DNA of 64,000 nucleotides from Glandiceps talaboti (GCF_964340395.1 NC_135567.1:4219899-4283898), one strand, 5' to 3'; counted from the first letter of the stretch, positions 22,837 to 36,085 are shown. A program made the numbers and translations. The notes: generated from the letters alone by a model not told the origin.

Positions 22837-25800
22837 ATGCAATGTGTATATTACAGACACTATGATATCACACACCATAGAGTACTTAGATGCAGTGTGT
22901 ATATTACAGACACTATGATATCACACACCATAGCGTACTTAGATGTGTATATTACATACACTATGATATCACACACCATAGAGTACTTAGATGCAGTATG
23001 TACCGGTATATTACAGACAATATGATATCACACATCACAGAGTACTTAGATGCAGTGTGTATATTACAGACACTATGATATCACACACCATAGAGTACTT
23101 AGATGCAGTGTGTATATTACAGACATTATGATATCACACACCATAGAGTGCTTAGATTCAGTGTGTATATTATAGACACTATGGTATCACACACGATAGG
23201 GTGCTTCGATGCTGTGTGTATATTACAGACACTATGATATCACACACCATAGAGTACTTAGATGTAGTGTGTATATTACAGACACTATGATATCACACAC
23301 CATAGAGTACTTAGATGCAGTGTGTATATTACAGACACTATGATATCACACACCATAGAGTACTTAGATGCAGTGTGTATATTACAGACACTATGATATC
23401 ACACACCATAGAGTACTTAGATGCAGTGTGTATATTACAGACACTATGATATCACACACCATAGAGTACTTAGATGCAGTGTGTATATTACAGACACTAT
23501 GATATCACACACCATAGAGTACTTATATGCAGTGTGTATATTACAGACACTATGATATCACACACCATAGAGTACTTAGATGCAGTGTGTATATTATAGA
23601 CACTATGGTATCACACACCATAGAGTACTTAGATGCAGTGTGTATATTATAGACACTATGATATCACACACCATAGAGTGCTTAGATTCAGTGTGTATAT
23701 TACAGACACTATGGTATCACTCACCATAAAATACTTAGATGCAGTGTGTATATTACAGACACTATGGTATCACACACCGTAGAATACTTAGATGCAGTGT
23801 CTATATTACAGACACTATGATATCACACACCATAGAGTACTTGGATGCAGTGTGTATATTACATACACTATGATATCACACACCATAGAGTACTTAGATG
23901 CAGTGTGTATATTACAGACACTATGATATCACACACCATAGAGTACTTAGATGCAGTGTGTATATTACAGACACTATGATATCACACACCATAGAGTACT
24001 TAGATGCAGTGTGTATATTACTGACACTTTGATATCACACACCATAGAGTACTTAGATGCAGTGTGTATATTACTGACACTTTGATATCACACACCATAG
24101 AGTACTTAGATGCAGTGTGTATATTACAGACACTATGATAGCACACACCATAGAGTACTTAGATGCAGTGTGTATATTACAGACACTGTGATATCACACA
24201 TCACAGAGTACTTAGATGCAGTGTGTATATTACAGACACTATGATATCACACACCATAGAGTACTTAGATGCAATGTGTATATTACAGACACTATGATAT
24301 CACACACCATAGAGTACTTAGATGCAGTGTGTATATTACAGACACTATGATATCACACACCATAGCGTACTTAGATGTGTATATTACATACACTATGATA
24401 TCACACACCATAGAGTACTTAGATGCAGTATGTACCGGTATATTACAGACAATATGATATCACACATCACAGAGTACTTAGATGCAGTGTGTATATTACA
24501 GACACTATGATATCACACACCATAGAGTACTTAGATGCAGTGTGTATATTACAGACATTATGATATCACACACCATAGAGTGCTTAGATTCAGTGTGTAT
24601 ATTATAGACACTATGGTATCACACACGATAGAGTGCTTCGATGCTGTGTGTATATTACAGACACTATGATATCACACACCATAGAGTACTTAGATGTAGT
24701 GTGTATATTACAGACACTATGATATCACACACCATAGAGTACTTAGATGCAGTGTGTATATTACAGACACTATGATATCACACACCATAGAGTACTTAGA
24801 TGCAGTGTGTATATTACAGACACTATGATATCACACACCATAGAGTACTTAGATGCAGTGTGTATATTACAGACACTATGATATCACACACCATAGAGTA
24901 CTTAGATGCAGTGTGTATATTACAGACACTATGATATCACACACCATAGAGTACTTATATGCAGTGTGTATATTACAGACACTATGATATCACACACCAT
25001 AGAGTACTTAGATGCAGTGTGTATATTATAGACACTATGGTATCACACACCATAGAGTACTTAGATGCAGTGTGTATATTATAGACACTATGATATCACA
25101 CACCATAGAGTGCTTAGATTCAGTGTGTATATTATAGACACTATGGTATCACACACGATAGAGTGCTTCGATGCTGTGTGTATATTACAGACACTATGAT
25201 ATCACACACCACAGAGTACTTATATGCAGTGTGTATATTACAGACACTATGATATCACACACCATAGAATACTTAGATGCAGTGTGTATATTACAGACAC
25301 TATGATATCACACACCATAGAGTACTTATATGCAGTGTGTATATTACAGACACTATGATATCACACACCATAGAGTACTTAGATGCAGTGTGTATATTAC
25401 AGACATTATGATATCACACACCATAGAGTACTTAGATGCAGTGTGTATATTACAGACAATATGATATCACACACCATAGAGTACTTAGATGCAGTGTGTA
25501 TATTACAGACACTATGATATCACACACCATAGAGTACTTAGATGCAGTGTGTATATTACAGACACTATGATATCATACACCATAGAGTACTTAGATGCAG
25601 TGTGTATATTACAGACACTATGATATCACACATCACAGAGTACTTAGATGCAGTGTGTATATTACAGACACTATGATATCACACACCATAGAGTACTTAG
25701 ATGCAGTGTGTATATTACAGACACTATGATATCACACACCATAGAGTACTTAGATGCAGTGTGTATATTACATACACTATGATATCACACACCATAGAGT

Positions 25801-28487
25801 ACTTAGATGCAGTGTGTATATTACAGACACTTTGATATCACACACCATAGAGTACTTAGATGCAGTGTGTATATTACTGACACTTTGATATCACACACCA
25901 TAGAGTACTTAGATGCAGTGTGTATATTACAGACACTGTGATATCACACATCACAGAGTACTTAGATGCAGTGTGTATATTACAGACACTATGATATCAC
26001 ACACCATAGAGTACTTAGATGCAATGTGTATATTACAGACACTATGATATCACACACCATAGAGTACTTAGATGCAGTGTGTATATTACAGACACTATGA
26101 TATCACACACCATAGCGTACTTAGATGTGTATATTACATACACTATGATATCACACACCATAGAGTACTTAGATGCAGTATGTACCGGTATATTACAGAC
26201 AATATGATATCACACATCACAGAGTACTTAGATGCAGTGTGTATATTACAGACACTATGATATCACACACCATAGTGTACTTAGATGCAGTGTGTATATT
26301 ACAGACACTATGATATCACACACCATAGTGTACTTAGATGCAGTGTGTATATTACAGACACTATGATATCACACACCATAGAGTACTTAGATGCAGTGTG
26401 TATATTACAGACATTATGATATCACACACCATAGAGTGCTTAGATTCAGTGTGTATATTATAGACACTATGGTATCACACACAATAGAGTGCTTCGATGC
26501 TGTGTGTATATTACAGACACTATGATATCACACACCATAGAGTACTTAGATGTAGTGTGTATATTACAGACACTATGATATCACACACCATAGAGTACTT
26601 AGATGCAGTGTGTATATTACAGACACTATGATATCACACACCATAGAGTACTTAGATGCAGTGTGTATATTACAGACACTATGATATCACACACCATAGA
26701 GTACTTAGATGCAGTGTGTATATTACAGACACTATGATATCACACACCATAGAGTACTTATATGCAGTGTGTATATTACAGACACTATGATATCACACAC
26801 CATAGAGTACTTAGATGCAGTGTGTATATTACAGACACTATGATATCACACACCATAGAGTACTTAGATGCAGTGTGTATATTACAGACACTATGATATC
26901 ACACACCATAGAGTACTTATATGCAGTGTGTATATTACAGACACTATGATATCACACACCATAGAGTACTTAGATGCAGTGTGTATATTACAGACACTAT
27001 GATATCACACACCATAGAGTACTTAGATGCAGTGTGTATATTATAGACACTATGGTATCACACACCATAGAGTACTTAGATGCAGTGTGTATATTATAGA
27101 CACTATGATATCACACACCATAGAGTGCTTAGATTCAGTGTGTATATTATAGACACTATGGTATCACACACGATAGAGTGCTTCGATGCTGTGTGTATAT
27201 TACAGACACTATGATATCACACACCATAGAGTACTTATATGCAGTGTGTATATTACAGACACTATGATATCACACACCATAGAATACTTAGATGCAGTGT
27301 GTATATTACAGACACTATGATATCACACACCATAGAGTACTTATATGCAGTGTGTATATTACAGACACTATGATATCACACACCATAGAGTACTTAGATG
27401 CAGTGTGTATATTACAGACATTATGATATCACACACCATAGAGTACTTAGATGCAGTGTGTATATTACAGACAATATGATATCACACACCATAGAGTACT
27501 TAGATGCAGTGTGTATATTACAGACACTATGATATCACACACCATAGAGTACTTAGATGCAGTGTGTATATTACAGACACTATGATATCATACACCATAG
27601 AGTACTTAGATGCAGTGTGTATATTACAGACAATATGATATCACACACCATAGAGTACTTAGATGCAGTGTGTATATTACATACACTTTGATATCACACA
27701 CCATAGAGTACTTAGATGCAGTGTGTATATTACTGACAATATGATATCACACATCACAGAGTACTTAGATGCAGTGTGTATATTACAGACACTATGATAT
27801 CACACACCATAGAGTACTTAGATGCAGTGTGTATATTACAGACACTATGATATCACACACCATAGAGTACTTAGATGCAGTGTGTATATTACATACACTA
27901 TGATATCACACACCATAGAGTACTTAGATGCAGTGTGTATATTACAGACACTATGATACCACACACCATAGAGTACTTAGATGCAGTGTGTATATTACTG
28001 ACACTTTGATATCACACACCATAGAGTACTTAGATGCAGTGTGTATATTACTGACACTTTGATATCACACACCATAGAGTACTTAGATGCAGTGTGTATA
28101 TTACAGACACTATGATAGCACACACCATAGAGTACTTAGATGCAGTGTGTATATTACAGACACTGTGATATCACACATCACAGAGTACTTAGATGCAGTG
28201 TGTATATTACAGACACTATGATATCACACACCATAGAGTACTTAGATGCAGTGTGTATATTACAGACACTATGATATCACACACCATAGAGTACTTAGAT
28301 GCAGTGTGTATATTACAGACACTATGATATCACACACCATAGCGTACTTAGATGTGTATATTACAGACACTATGATATCACACACCATAGAGTACTTAGA
28401 TGCAGTATGTACCGGTATATTACAGACAATATGATATCACACATCACAGAGTACTTAGATGCAGTGTGTATATTACAGACACTATGA
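22837..28487. repeat. Higher-order block repeated four times inside the 53-bp array
   Basis: A marker block holding one 48-bp monomer (lacking CAGTG before TGTATATTAC) and, next to it, one 59-bp monomer ('GTATGTACCGGTATATTAC') occurs four times. The copies start at 22837, 24269, 26019 and 28246. The intervals are 1432, 1750 and 2227 bp, which equal exactly 27, 33 and 42 monomers plus the 1-bp net length of the marker. Flanking variant monomers are also shared, so large segments were duplicated as units. Confidence 0.9.
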
Positions 28488-29110
28488 TATCACACACCAT
28501 AGAGTACTTAGATGCAGCATGTATATTACAGACACTATGATATCACACACCATAGAGTGCTTCGATGCAGTGTGTATATTATAGACACTATGGTACGTAT
28601 CACACACCATAGCGTACTTAGATGCAGTGTGTATATTACAGACACTATGATATCACACACCATAGAGTACTTAGATGCAGCGTGCATATTACAGACACTA
28701 TGATATCACACACCACAGAGTACTTAGATGCAGTGTGTATATTACAGACACTATGATATCACACACCATAGAGTGCTTTGATGCAGCGTGTATATTACAG
28801 ACACTATGATATCACACACCATAGAGTACTTAGATGCAGTGTGTATATTACAGACACTATGATATCACACCATAGAGTACTTAGATGCAGTGTGTATATT
28901 ACATACACTATGATATCACACACCATAGAGTACTTAGATGCAGTGTGTATATTCCAGACACTATGATATCACACACCATAGAGTACTTAGATGCAGTGGG
29001 TATATTACAGACAATATGATATCACACACCATAGAGTACTTAGATGCAGTGTGTATATTACAGACACTATGATATCACACACCATAGAGTACTTAGATGC
29101 AGTGTGTATA

Positions 29111-30594
29111 TTATAGACACTGTGATATCACACACCATAGAGTACTTAGATGCAGTATGTATATTACAGACAATATGATATCACACACCATAGAGTACTT
29201 AGATGCAGTGTGTATATTACAGACAATATGATATCACACACCATAGAGTACTTCGATGCAGTGTGTATATTACAGACACTATGATATCACACACCATAGC
29301 GTACTTAGATGCAGTGTGTATATTATAGACACTATGATATCACACACCATAGAGTACTTAGATGCAGTGTGTATATTACAGACACTATGATATCACACAC
29401 CATAGAGTACTTAGATGCAGTGTGTGTATTACAGACACTATGATATCACACACCATAGAGTACTTAGATGCAGTGTGTATATTACAGACACTATGATATC
29501 ACACACCATAGAGTACTTAGATGCAGTGTGTATATTACAGACACTATGATATCACACACCATAGAGTACTTAGATGCAGTATGTATATTACAGACACTAT
29601 GATATCACACACCATAGAGTACTTAGATGCAGTATGTATATTACAGACACTATGATATCACACACCATAGAGTACTTAGATGCAGTGTGTATATTACAGA
29701 CACTATGATATCACACACCATAGAGTACTTAGATGCAGTGTGTATATTACAGACACTATGATATCACACACCATAGAGTACTTAGATGCAGTGTGTATAT
29801 TACAGACACTATGATATCACACACCATAGAGTACTTAGATGCAGTGTGTATATTATAGACACTGTGATATCACACACCATAGAGTACTTAGATGCAGTAT
29901 GTATATTACAGACAATATGATATCACACACCATAGAGTACTTAGATGCAGTGTGTATATTACAGACAATATGATATCACACACCATAGAGTACTTCGATG
30001 CAGTGTGTATATTACAGACACTATGATATCACACACCATAGCGTACTTAGATGCAGTGTGTATATTATAGACACTATGATATCACACACCATAGAGTACT
30101 TAGATGCAGTGTGTATATTACAGACACTATGATATCACACACCATAGAGTACTTAGATGCAGTGTGTGTATTACAGACACTATGATATCACACACCATAG
30201 AGTACTTAGATGCAGTGTGTATATTACAGACACTATGATATCACACACCATAGAGTACTTAGATGCAGTGTGTATATTACAGACACTATGATATCACACA
30301 CCATAGAGTACTTAGATGCAGTATGTATATTACAGACACTATGATATCACACACCATAGAGTACTTAGATGCAGTATGTATATTACAGACACTATGATAT
30401 CACACACCATAGAGTACTTAGATGCAGTGTGTATATTACAGACACTATGATATCACACACCATAGAGTACTTAGATGCAGTGTGTATATTACAGACACTA
30501 TGATATCACACACCATAGAGTACTTAGATGCAGTGTGTATATTACAGACACTATGATATCACACACCATAGAGTACTTAGATGCAGTGTGTATA
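29111..30594. repeat. 742-bp higher-order unit (14 monomers) in two tandem copies
   Basis: The variant 'TTATAGACACTGTGATATCA' occurs at 29111, 29853 and 30595, spaced exactly 742 bp (14 x 53). Between the first two and the second two sites the same ordered variants appear: GTATG, two GACAATATG, TTCGATG, CATAGCGTAC, TTATAGACACTATG, GTGTGTATTAC and two GTATG. The two copies look near-identical, so this is the youngest duplication of the array. Confidence 0.93.
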
Positions 30595-30757
30595 TTATAG
30601 ACACTGTGATATCACACACCATAGAGTACTTAGATGCAGTGTGTATATTACAAACACTATGATATCACACACCATAGAGTGCTTTGATGCAACATGTATA
30701 TTACAGACACTATGATATCACACACCATAGAGTACTTAGATGCAGTGTGTATATTAC

Positions 30758-31005
30758 AGAGTAACATACTGATGAAATATTCCTTATTGTCCTCATCAAT
30801 TCACTCTGACACTCAATCATGTATCCTCTCATAAATGAAATCTCTGTGGAAACTGAATTGTCCATAATACATAAATAATATATTTCTTGCCAACACTGGT
30901 AACACATCTAAATACAAATGTAGTATAGTGAGCATTTCCCAGTGAAAATTAAATGGTCATGTGTTTTGGTCAAAATTCAAGATTGTATATTTTGGCTAAT
31001 TCACG
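30758..31005. other. Unique sequence after the satellite
   Basis: No gene or repeat recognised. Confidence 0.4.
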
Positions 31006-31203
31006 TCAGTCTTGAAAAGAAATTGTATTCATGTTCCTGTTGACCTTGACTATCACTGAAGTCCTTCCTTCATCACATCCATGTGGGTTTGTGTCTTCTT
31101 TCTGAATATAAGCAGACATGGTATCATCCTTGATGTAGAATCTCGATGGATGTTTACTTATAGTTCCACAATGTCTTTTCTCATCCCTAGCTAAATGGTC
31201 TTC
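31006..31203 (-). CDS. Candidate terminal exon (about 65 residues ending in TGA)
   Basis: The minus strand is open from 31203 to a TGA at 31006-31008. It encodes a mixed, hydrophilic peptide with RDEKRHCGTISKHPSRFYI, then KEDTNPHGCDEG and VIVKVNRNMNTISFQD before the stop. It lacks the low-complexity look of AT-rich noise. There is no ATG near its start. A CAG acceptor-like site (31211-31213) lies 7 nt before an in-frame TGA, so the true acceptor would have to be slightly further in, and none is convincing. I recognise no domain. Chance remains a real alternative. Confidence 0.25.
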   Translation of the reverse strand, partial: EDHLARDEKRHCGTISKHPSRFYIKDDTMSAYIQKEDTNPHGCDEGRTSVIVKVNRNMNTISFQD

Positions 31204-31215
31204 TCATTATCTGTA

Positions 31216-32400
31216 TTTAAAGAAGAACAAAAAATCAGGTTTTAGTTATCAGCATACATGCCTTGAATGGACTGTCTGGGTATTACAGTTTTGAGTTATG
31301 CAGTAAATATGGATTTTGAACTACAAATATTGCCGTCATTTGGTCAAATTTGCATATATCGCAAAACAAAGTGAGTTGCATATGTAACACATGATATGTG
31401 GTCACCTATATGAATGAAGCAGCATAATTGTATGTCTGAGAAATGACATATTACGGATGGACAGGCAGAATGATGGATGAACAGATGGCGCCCATTCTCC
31501 CCATCAATTGCTTTATGTCAATGTGATTTATCCCAATTAGTAAAGAATTTGTGGCCACTGTCTCCAATGAGGCTGATCAACAATGTGGTGAGATACACTT
31601 TGGTGGTGCTGAATTGACCATAAGAGCACAGAAGAGCAAGTACATTCATTGTGGTGACCATCCTAATGCTGAATGACTTGAACATGAAAATCAAATGACT
31701 TGAACATGAAAGAGTACATAAAAATAGTAATTGATAAATGTATTGATGACTTCATAATACCTGACACAACAACAGAAAGAGTGACTACTGGTAATGGCTC
31801 TACCGAGATTCATTTGAGTGGTATCAACCAAGACCATGCATACTGTGTTTCTAGTCACAATGATTACCTACATTAAAATGAAAGATGCTCAGTAAATAAC
31901 GATGGTAACTATCTGAAACTATACATTTTCAGAAATGTGATTATGTATACATTTGTTCATGGTGTGTGTTTTTTTCATACTGACCCAAATTGAGTGTTTT
32001 GGGGTGACAACACAATTTCATTAATTCTATTAATTAGTCAATGAAAAAGTGTAACTTGACAATAAACTACAGAGACACGATGTTTCTGAGTGTTTTAGAT
32101 TCTTCAGATGTAAAACATAAATTCAACAAAATTCTATGCTTCTTACATGTCATGTTCCTTTTGAAACAAGACAGTGAAAGAGAGGTATTATAAATCTAAA
32201 CTCTTAAATCACAGTACTTCACTTTCACTTCATAATATTGTAAAAGACAGGAGGTGATAGGAACATGGAACTTTGTTGAATTTATGTTCACATTCTGATG
32301 AATCTAAAACTTTCACATTATGACTCCACATTCTGATCAGAATGTGGAGTCATAATATGAAAAAAAACAAGCAATCGGCCCATAAATCTGATGCACTGAA
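31216..32400. other. Non-coding stretch
   Basis: No gene recognised. A short inverted pair 'ATTCTGATCAGAAT' with flanking 'ACTCCACATTCTG'/'CAGAATGTGGAGT' at about 32322-32352 forms a hairpin-like palindrome. Confidence 0.4.
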
Positions 32401-32429
32401 ATTGGAGTGAGTTGAAACTGGGTCGAGTT

Positions 32430-32830
32430 GAAATCTAAACTAATCTTTGACCAACACATAAACGAGATTGTACAAACAGAAAACCGCCTAGTGGGAATAG
32501 TATGAAGGATTTTCAAGTTTCTCGACCAGGATACTTTTATTTTTCTGTATCCTAGACTAATCGGACGTCACCTTGAATATGCTTATTCAGTTTGGACACC
32601 ATCTATCAAATCAAATAACAGACAAAAAGTCTTCTTACTTGTCTTTGGTCAAATCAACACCATCGAATCAGTACAAAGAAGAGCTACAGAATTGATCCCA
32701 GGAATGAAAGATTTATCATACCTTGACAGATTAAAAGCCTTGAAGTTACCAAGTTTAACTTACAGATGTGTTCGCGGCGATAATTGAAGTTTATAAATAC
32801 ACACATGGTTTCTACAAAACTCAATCTGTA
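32430..32830 (+). pseudogene. Reverse transcriptase C-terminal remnant of a Rex/CR1-like LINE
   Basis: The plus strand spells IVQTENRLVGIV, then RIFKFLDQDTF, LIGRHLEYAYSVWTPSIKSN, NTIESVQRRATELIPG and YLDRLKALKLPSLTYR. This is the conserved region after the reverse transcriptase palm in Rex/CR1-type elements, corresponding to the part at 61.7-62.0 kb. At least one stop (in the VGIV*RIF part) and a frameshift after LTYR show decay. No other part of this element is recognised. Confidence 0.75.
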
Positions 32831-32860
32831 CAGGTCACTGACCTACATCAACAGTACCAA

Positions 32861-32872
32861 ATGATGATGATG

Positions 32873-32904
<32 letters not shown>

Positions 32905-32912
32905 GATGATGA
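32861..32912. repeat. (ATG)n microsatellite
   Basis: About seventeen trinucleotide units with one GTG interruption, just 3' of the LINE remnant. Confidence 0.95.
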
Positions 32913-33352
32913 ATTGATCCATCACTGTATGATCTCTACATTGTAACAACTCAACCATTACATTACTAGAGTGATATAACGTTAGTTGCATGAATAAAAG
33001 TTATTTTATAACCTTATTTCTGATTTAGATAGTTATCTCATTCAGTGTTCAACATTGATAAATCTACTGCCAAATTTCTAACTTTGTTACATTACAAACA
33101 TAAACAAGACATCACATATAAAGCCATAGTGACCAGCTTGGTTTCATCATCAAAATCAAAATATGCGAATTTCTAGGTGACACGCAAGTATCAATCAACA
33201 CCATATCAAAACTGACGAAAAATTTGATTGGTCAATCTATGGTCTGCTGTCATATTCGGTTCTTAAATGACGATGGAGATTGATGATGAAACTATATGTA
33301 GTACCGATATAGGAAATTTGAGTTACATGTAATACACACGAAAAAAACTTAC
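32913..33352. other. Non-coding stretch
   Basis: No gene recognised. If the 5' exon candidate at 33353 is real, this lies in its first intron. Confidence 0.35.
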
Positions 33353-33425
33353 CGCTACAGATTTATTTTCTCCACATTGTATTCTCGTCATCCATTGTTG
33401 ATCGCGGCTGCCATCTTGCTTTTAG
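33353..33425 (-). promoter_or_regulatory. Candidate 5' exon of a minus-strand gene
   Basis: On the minus strand, AAGATGGCAGCCGCGATC (ATG at 33414) has the look of a metazoan start region in a local CpG-bearing patch. It is followed at 33352 by a strong donor, GCG|GTAAGT. The first ATG frame stops after eight codons, as does the second, so this would be a non-coding first exon with short upstream frames. A third ATG frame (MTRIQCGENKSVA) is open to the donor in phase 0. No downstream partner is established. Confidence 0.25.
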
Positions 33426-33610
33426 GGGAGAACCATTTGATTTCTAGGGGGGGGGGGAGGAAATAGGTATGGCAGCAATTTTTCGTCCCCATCACTGTAA
33501 CAGCAATTTTTTTCTATTGTCAATCCTGTATCAAATAATTTTTTCCATATGCAGAAGCAATGCAATTTTTTTCTCGGTTACCAATTTTGTAATGTGCGGT
33601 TCATAACTAC

Positions 33611-35769
33611 ACAGGGAACCTTGCACACCCCTGTGACATTCACATGCCTAGGACAGGGGTGTGCACATAGCTGTACCAACTCAGTGGAGCCACATGGGGC
33701 TGTACCAACTATGTGTACAATATCCATGTAACAGCTCTGGCCAACACACTAGGTATAAACATACCTAGATTTGTAACTGGTAAGCTAACATCAATGTAAT
33801 ATGGATGTGAAAAATAGCAATGCAGCATAGGTTTTTACAACATCCATGTACAAGAGCTTTTTCCCATAACCATGTACCAGCTATGTTAGCATTGCTGTAA
33901 CAGAGGTATTTCATACAGCCATGTACCAGCTATGTAAGCATTGCTGTAATATGTAAGTATTGCTGTAATAGAGGTATTTCATACAGCCATGTACCAGCAT
34001 TGTAAGCATTGCTGTAACAGAGGTATTTCATACAGCTATGTACCAGCTGTGTAAGCATTGCTGTAACAGAGGTATTTCTCAGAGCCATGTACCAGCTATG
34101 CAAGCATTGCTGTAACAGAGGTATTTCATACAGCCATGCACCAGCTGTGTAAGCATTGCTGTAATAGAGGTATTTCATACAGCCATGTACCAGCTGTGTA
34201 AGCATTGCTGTAATAGAGGTATTTCATACAGCCATGTACCAGCTATGTAAGCATTGCTGTAACAGAGGTATTTCATACAGCCATGTACCAGCTATGTAAG
34301 CATTGCTGTAATAGAGGTATTTCATACAGCCATGCACCAGCTATGTAAGCATTGCTGTAACAGAGGTATTTCATACAGCCATGTACCAGCTATGTAAGCA
34401 TTGCTGTAACAGAGGTATTTCATACAGCCATGTACCAGCTATGTAAGCATTGCTGTAACAGAGGTATTTCATACAGCCATGTACCAGCTATGGAAGCATT
34501 GCTGTAACAGAGGTATTTCATACAGCAATGTACCAGCTATGTAAGTATTGCTGTAAGAAAGGTATTTCACAGCCATATACCAGCTATGTAAGCATTGCTG
34601 TAACAGAGGTATTTCATACAGCCATGTACCAGCTATGTAAGTATTGCTGTAACAGAGGTATTTCATACAGCTATGTACCAGCTGTGTGAATATTGCTGTA
34701 ACAGAGGTATTTCATACAGCCATATGTACCAGCTATGTAAGTATTGCTGTAACAGAGGTATTTCATACAGCCATGTACCAGCTATGTAAGCATTGCTGTA
34801 ACAGAGGTATTTCATACAGCCATGTACCAGCTATGTAAGCATTGCTGTAACAAAGGTATTTCATACAGCCATGTACCAGCTATGTAAGCATTGCTGTAAC
34901 AGAGGTATTTCATACAGCCATGTACCAGCTATGTAAGCATTGCTGTAACAAAGGTATTTCATACAGCCATGTACCAGCTGTGTAAGTATTGCTGTAACAG
35001 AGGTATTTCATACAGCCAAATACCAGCTATGTAAGTATTGCTGTAACAAAGGTATTTCATACAGCCATGTACCAGCTATGTAAGTATTGCTGTAACAGAG
35101 GTATTTCATACAGCCATGTACCAGCTATGTTAGCATTGCTGTAACAGAGGTATTTCATACAGCCATGTACCAGCTATGTTAGCATTGCTGTAACAGAGGT
35201 ATTTCATACAGCCATGTACCAGCTATGTTAGCATTGCTGTAACAGAGGTATTTCATACAGCCATGTACCAGCTATGTGACCATTGCTGTAATAGAGGTAT
35301 TTCATACAGCCATGTACCAGCTATGTAAGTATTGCTGTAACACAGGTATTTCATACAGCCATGTACCAGCTATGTAAGCATTGCTGTAACAGAGGTATTT
35401 CATACAGCCATGTACCAGCTATGTAAGCATTGTTGTAATAGAGGTATTTCATACATCAATGTACCAGCTATGTGAGCAATGCTAGTCAGATATGAACAAA
35501 ATGGTTGCTAATGTAACAGGGTATTATTCACATGTACATGTATGTGCACAACTGTGTGCTAGGTATGCAGTACACAGCCATGGTACTGGGATGTGCAAAA
35601 CAGTCATGGCACAGCGTCGGTATTCCACATCCATTCAACAGGCTTATTTTTCACAACCATGTACCAAGTCTGTGGAAAAATATACCCTGTAACAGGGCTT
35701 TGACGCACACAGCTGGTACATAGCTGTGCTCTTCTTCCTAGCACTAGGATGTCCTAGGATGTTCCCTGT
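33611..35769. mobile_element. TIR element with an expanded 49-bp minisatellite (copy M1)
   Basis: Both flanks of the minisatellite (33611-33860 and 35490-35769) align with 44882-45170 and 47030-47300, so array and flanks form one interspersed element. The left end reads ACAGGGAACCTTGCACA. The right end in copy M2 reads TGTACAAGGTTCC, and in M1 it is shortened to GTTCCCTGT, so the termini are inverted repeats. No transposase is encoded, making it a non-autonomous DNA-transposon-like element. The target site is unclear. Confidence 0.7.
33865..35480. repeat. 49-bp minisatellite, about 33 units
   Basis: Unit GTAACAGAGGTATTTCATAC, then AGCCATGTACCAGCTATGTA, then AGCATTGCT. Units are head to tail with scattered single-base changes. 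A few differ in length (near 33950, 34560 and 34725). In the second copy of the host element (about 45170-45240) only about two units are present. Open frames through it are repeat artefacts. Confidence 0.97.
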
Positions 35770-35889
35770 ATAAACCTACATGTCACTGGTTCACAACTAA
35801 CTTGTTCTGTGTAAGTAGCAATAAGTAGCAGTTAACAATCCATGCTTCTATTTAAGATAGATAGCTGGTAAAAAAATCCATGAGGAGCG

Positions 35890-36085
35890 GACTGATCACT
35901 TGGCTAACGTTACTGACCTTTAAACCAATTTATTATTACCAAACAAAATAATCAAGTTTGAACCAACCTTGGAAAATGCTTCCACTTATTAACAAACTTG
36001 ATCTATCAACCCACAGTTGGTTATATGGTAAACACAATGTCATACACTTATTTAATACTGATAGTGTTAGGAATCCCCTTCCCTT
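35890..36085 (+). repeat. Left direct repeat flanking the Penelope-like remnant
   Basis: Sequence from 'CTTGGCTAACG' through 'GAAAATGCTTCCACTTATTA' and 'TATATGGTAAACACAATGTC' is repeated in the same orientation at 37440-37610, with moderate divergence. The two copies are about 1.55 kb apart and bracket Penelope-type coding remnants. Confidence 0.75.

Larger units (their letters stand above)
21294..30757. repeat. Satellite array of about 178 copies of a 53-bp monomer
   Basis: The monomer runs CTTAGATGCAGTGTGTATAT, then TACAGACACTATGATATCAC, then ACACCATAGAGTA (53 bp). Units are head to tail and mostly differ by one to three bases. Recurrent variants include 'GACAATATG', 'GACACTTTG', 'GACACTGTGATATCACACAT', 'CATACACTATG' and 'GTGCTTCGATGCTG'. 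Because 53 is not a multiple of 3, reading frames rotate. The short open frames (beginning MQCVYYRHYDITHH) are a by-product of the repeat and not genes. Both edges are sharp. The variant order is duplicated in blocks (see the higher-order entries). Confidence 0.98.

Noticed and set aside
21830-28966. Series of 60-63 codon plus-strand frames beginning MQCVYYRHYDITHH
   Set aside because: They are readings of the 53-bp satellite. The period is not a multiple of three, so the frames rotate, and identical frames recur only because blocks were duplicated.
21294-30757. CRISPR-like array
   Set aside because: Units are contiguous head to tail without spacers, and the context is a eukaryotic satellite.
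33930-34666. Minus-strand frames with repeated EIPLLQQCLHSWYMA-like units
   Set aside because: Translation of the 49-bp minisatellite. There is no start context, and unit length changes break the frames.
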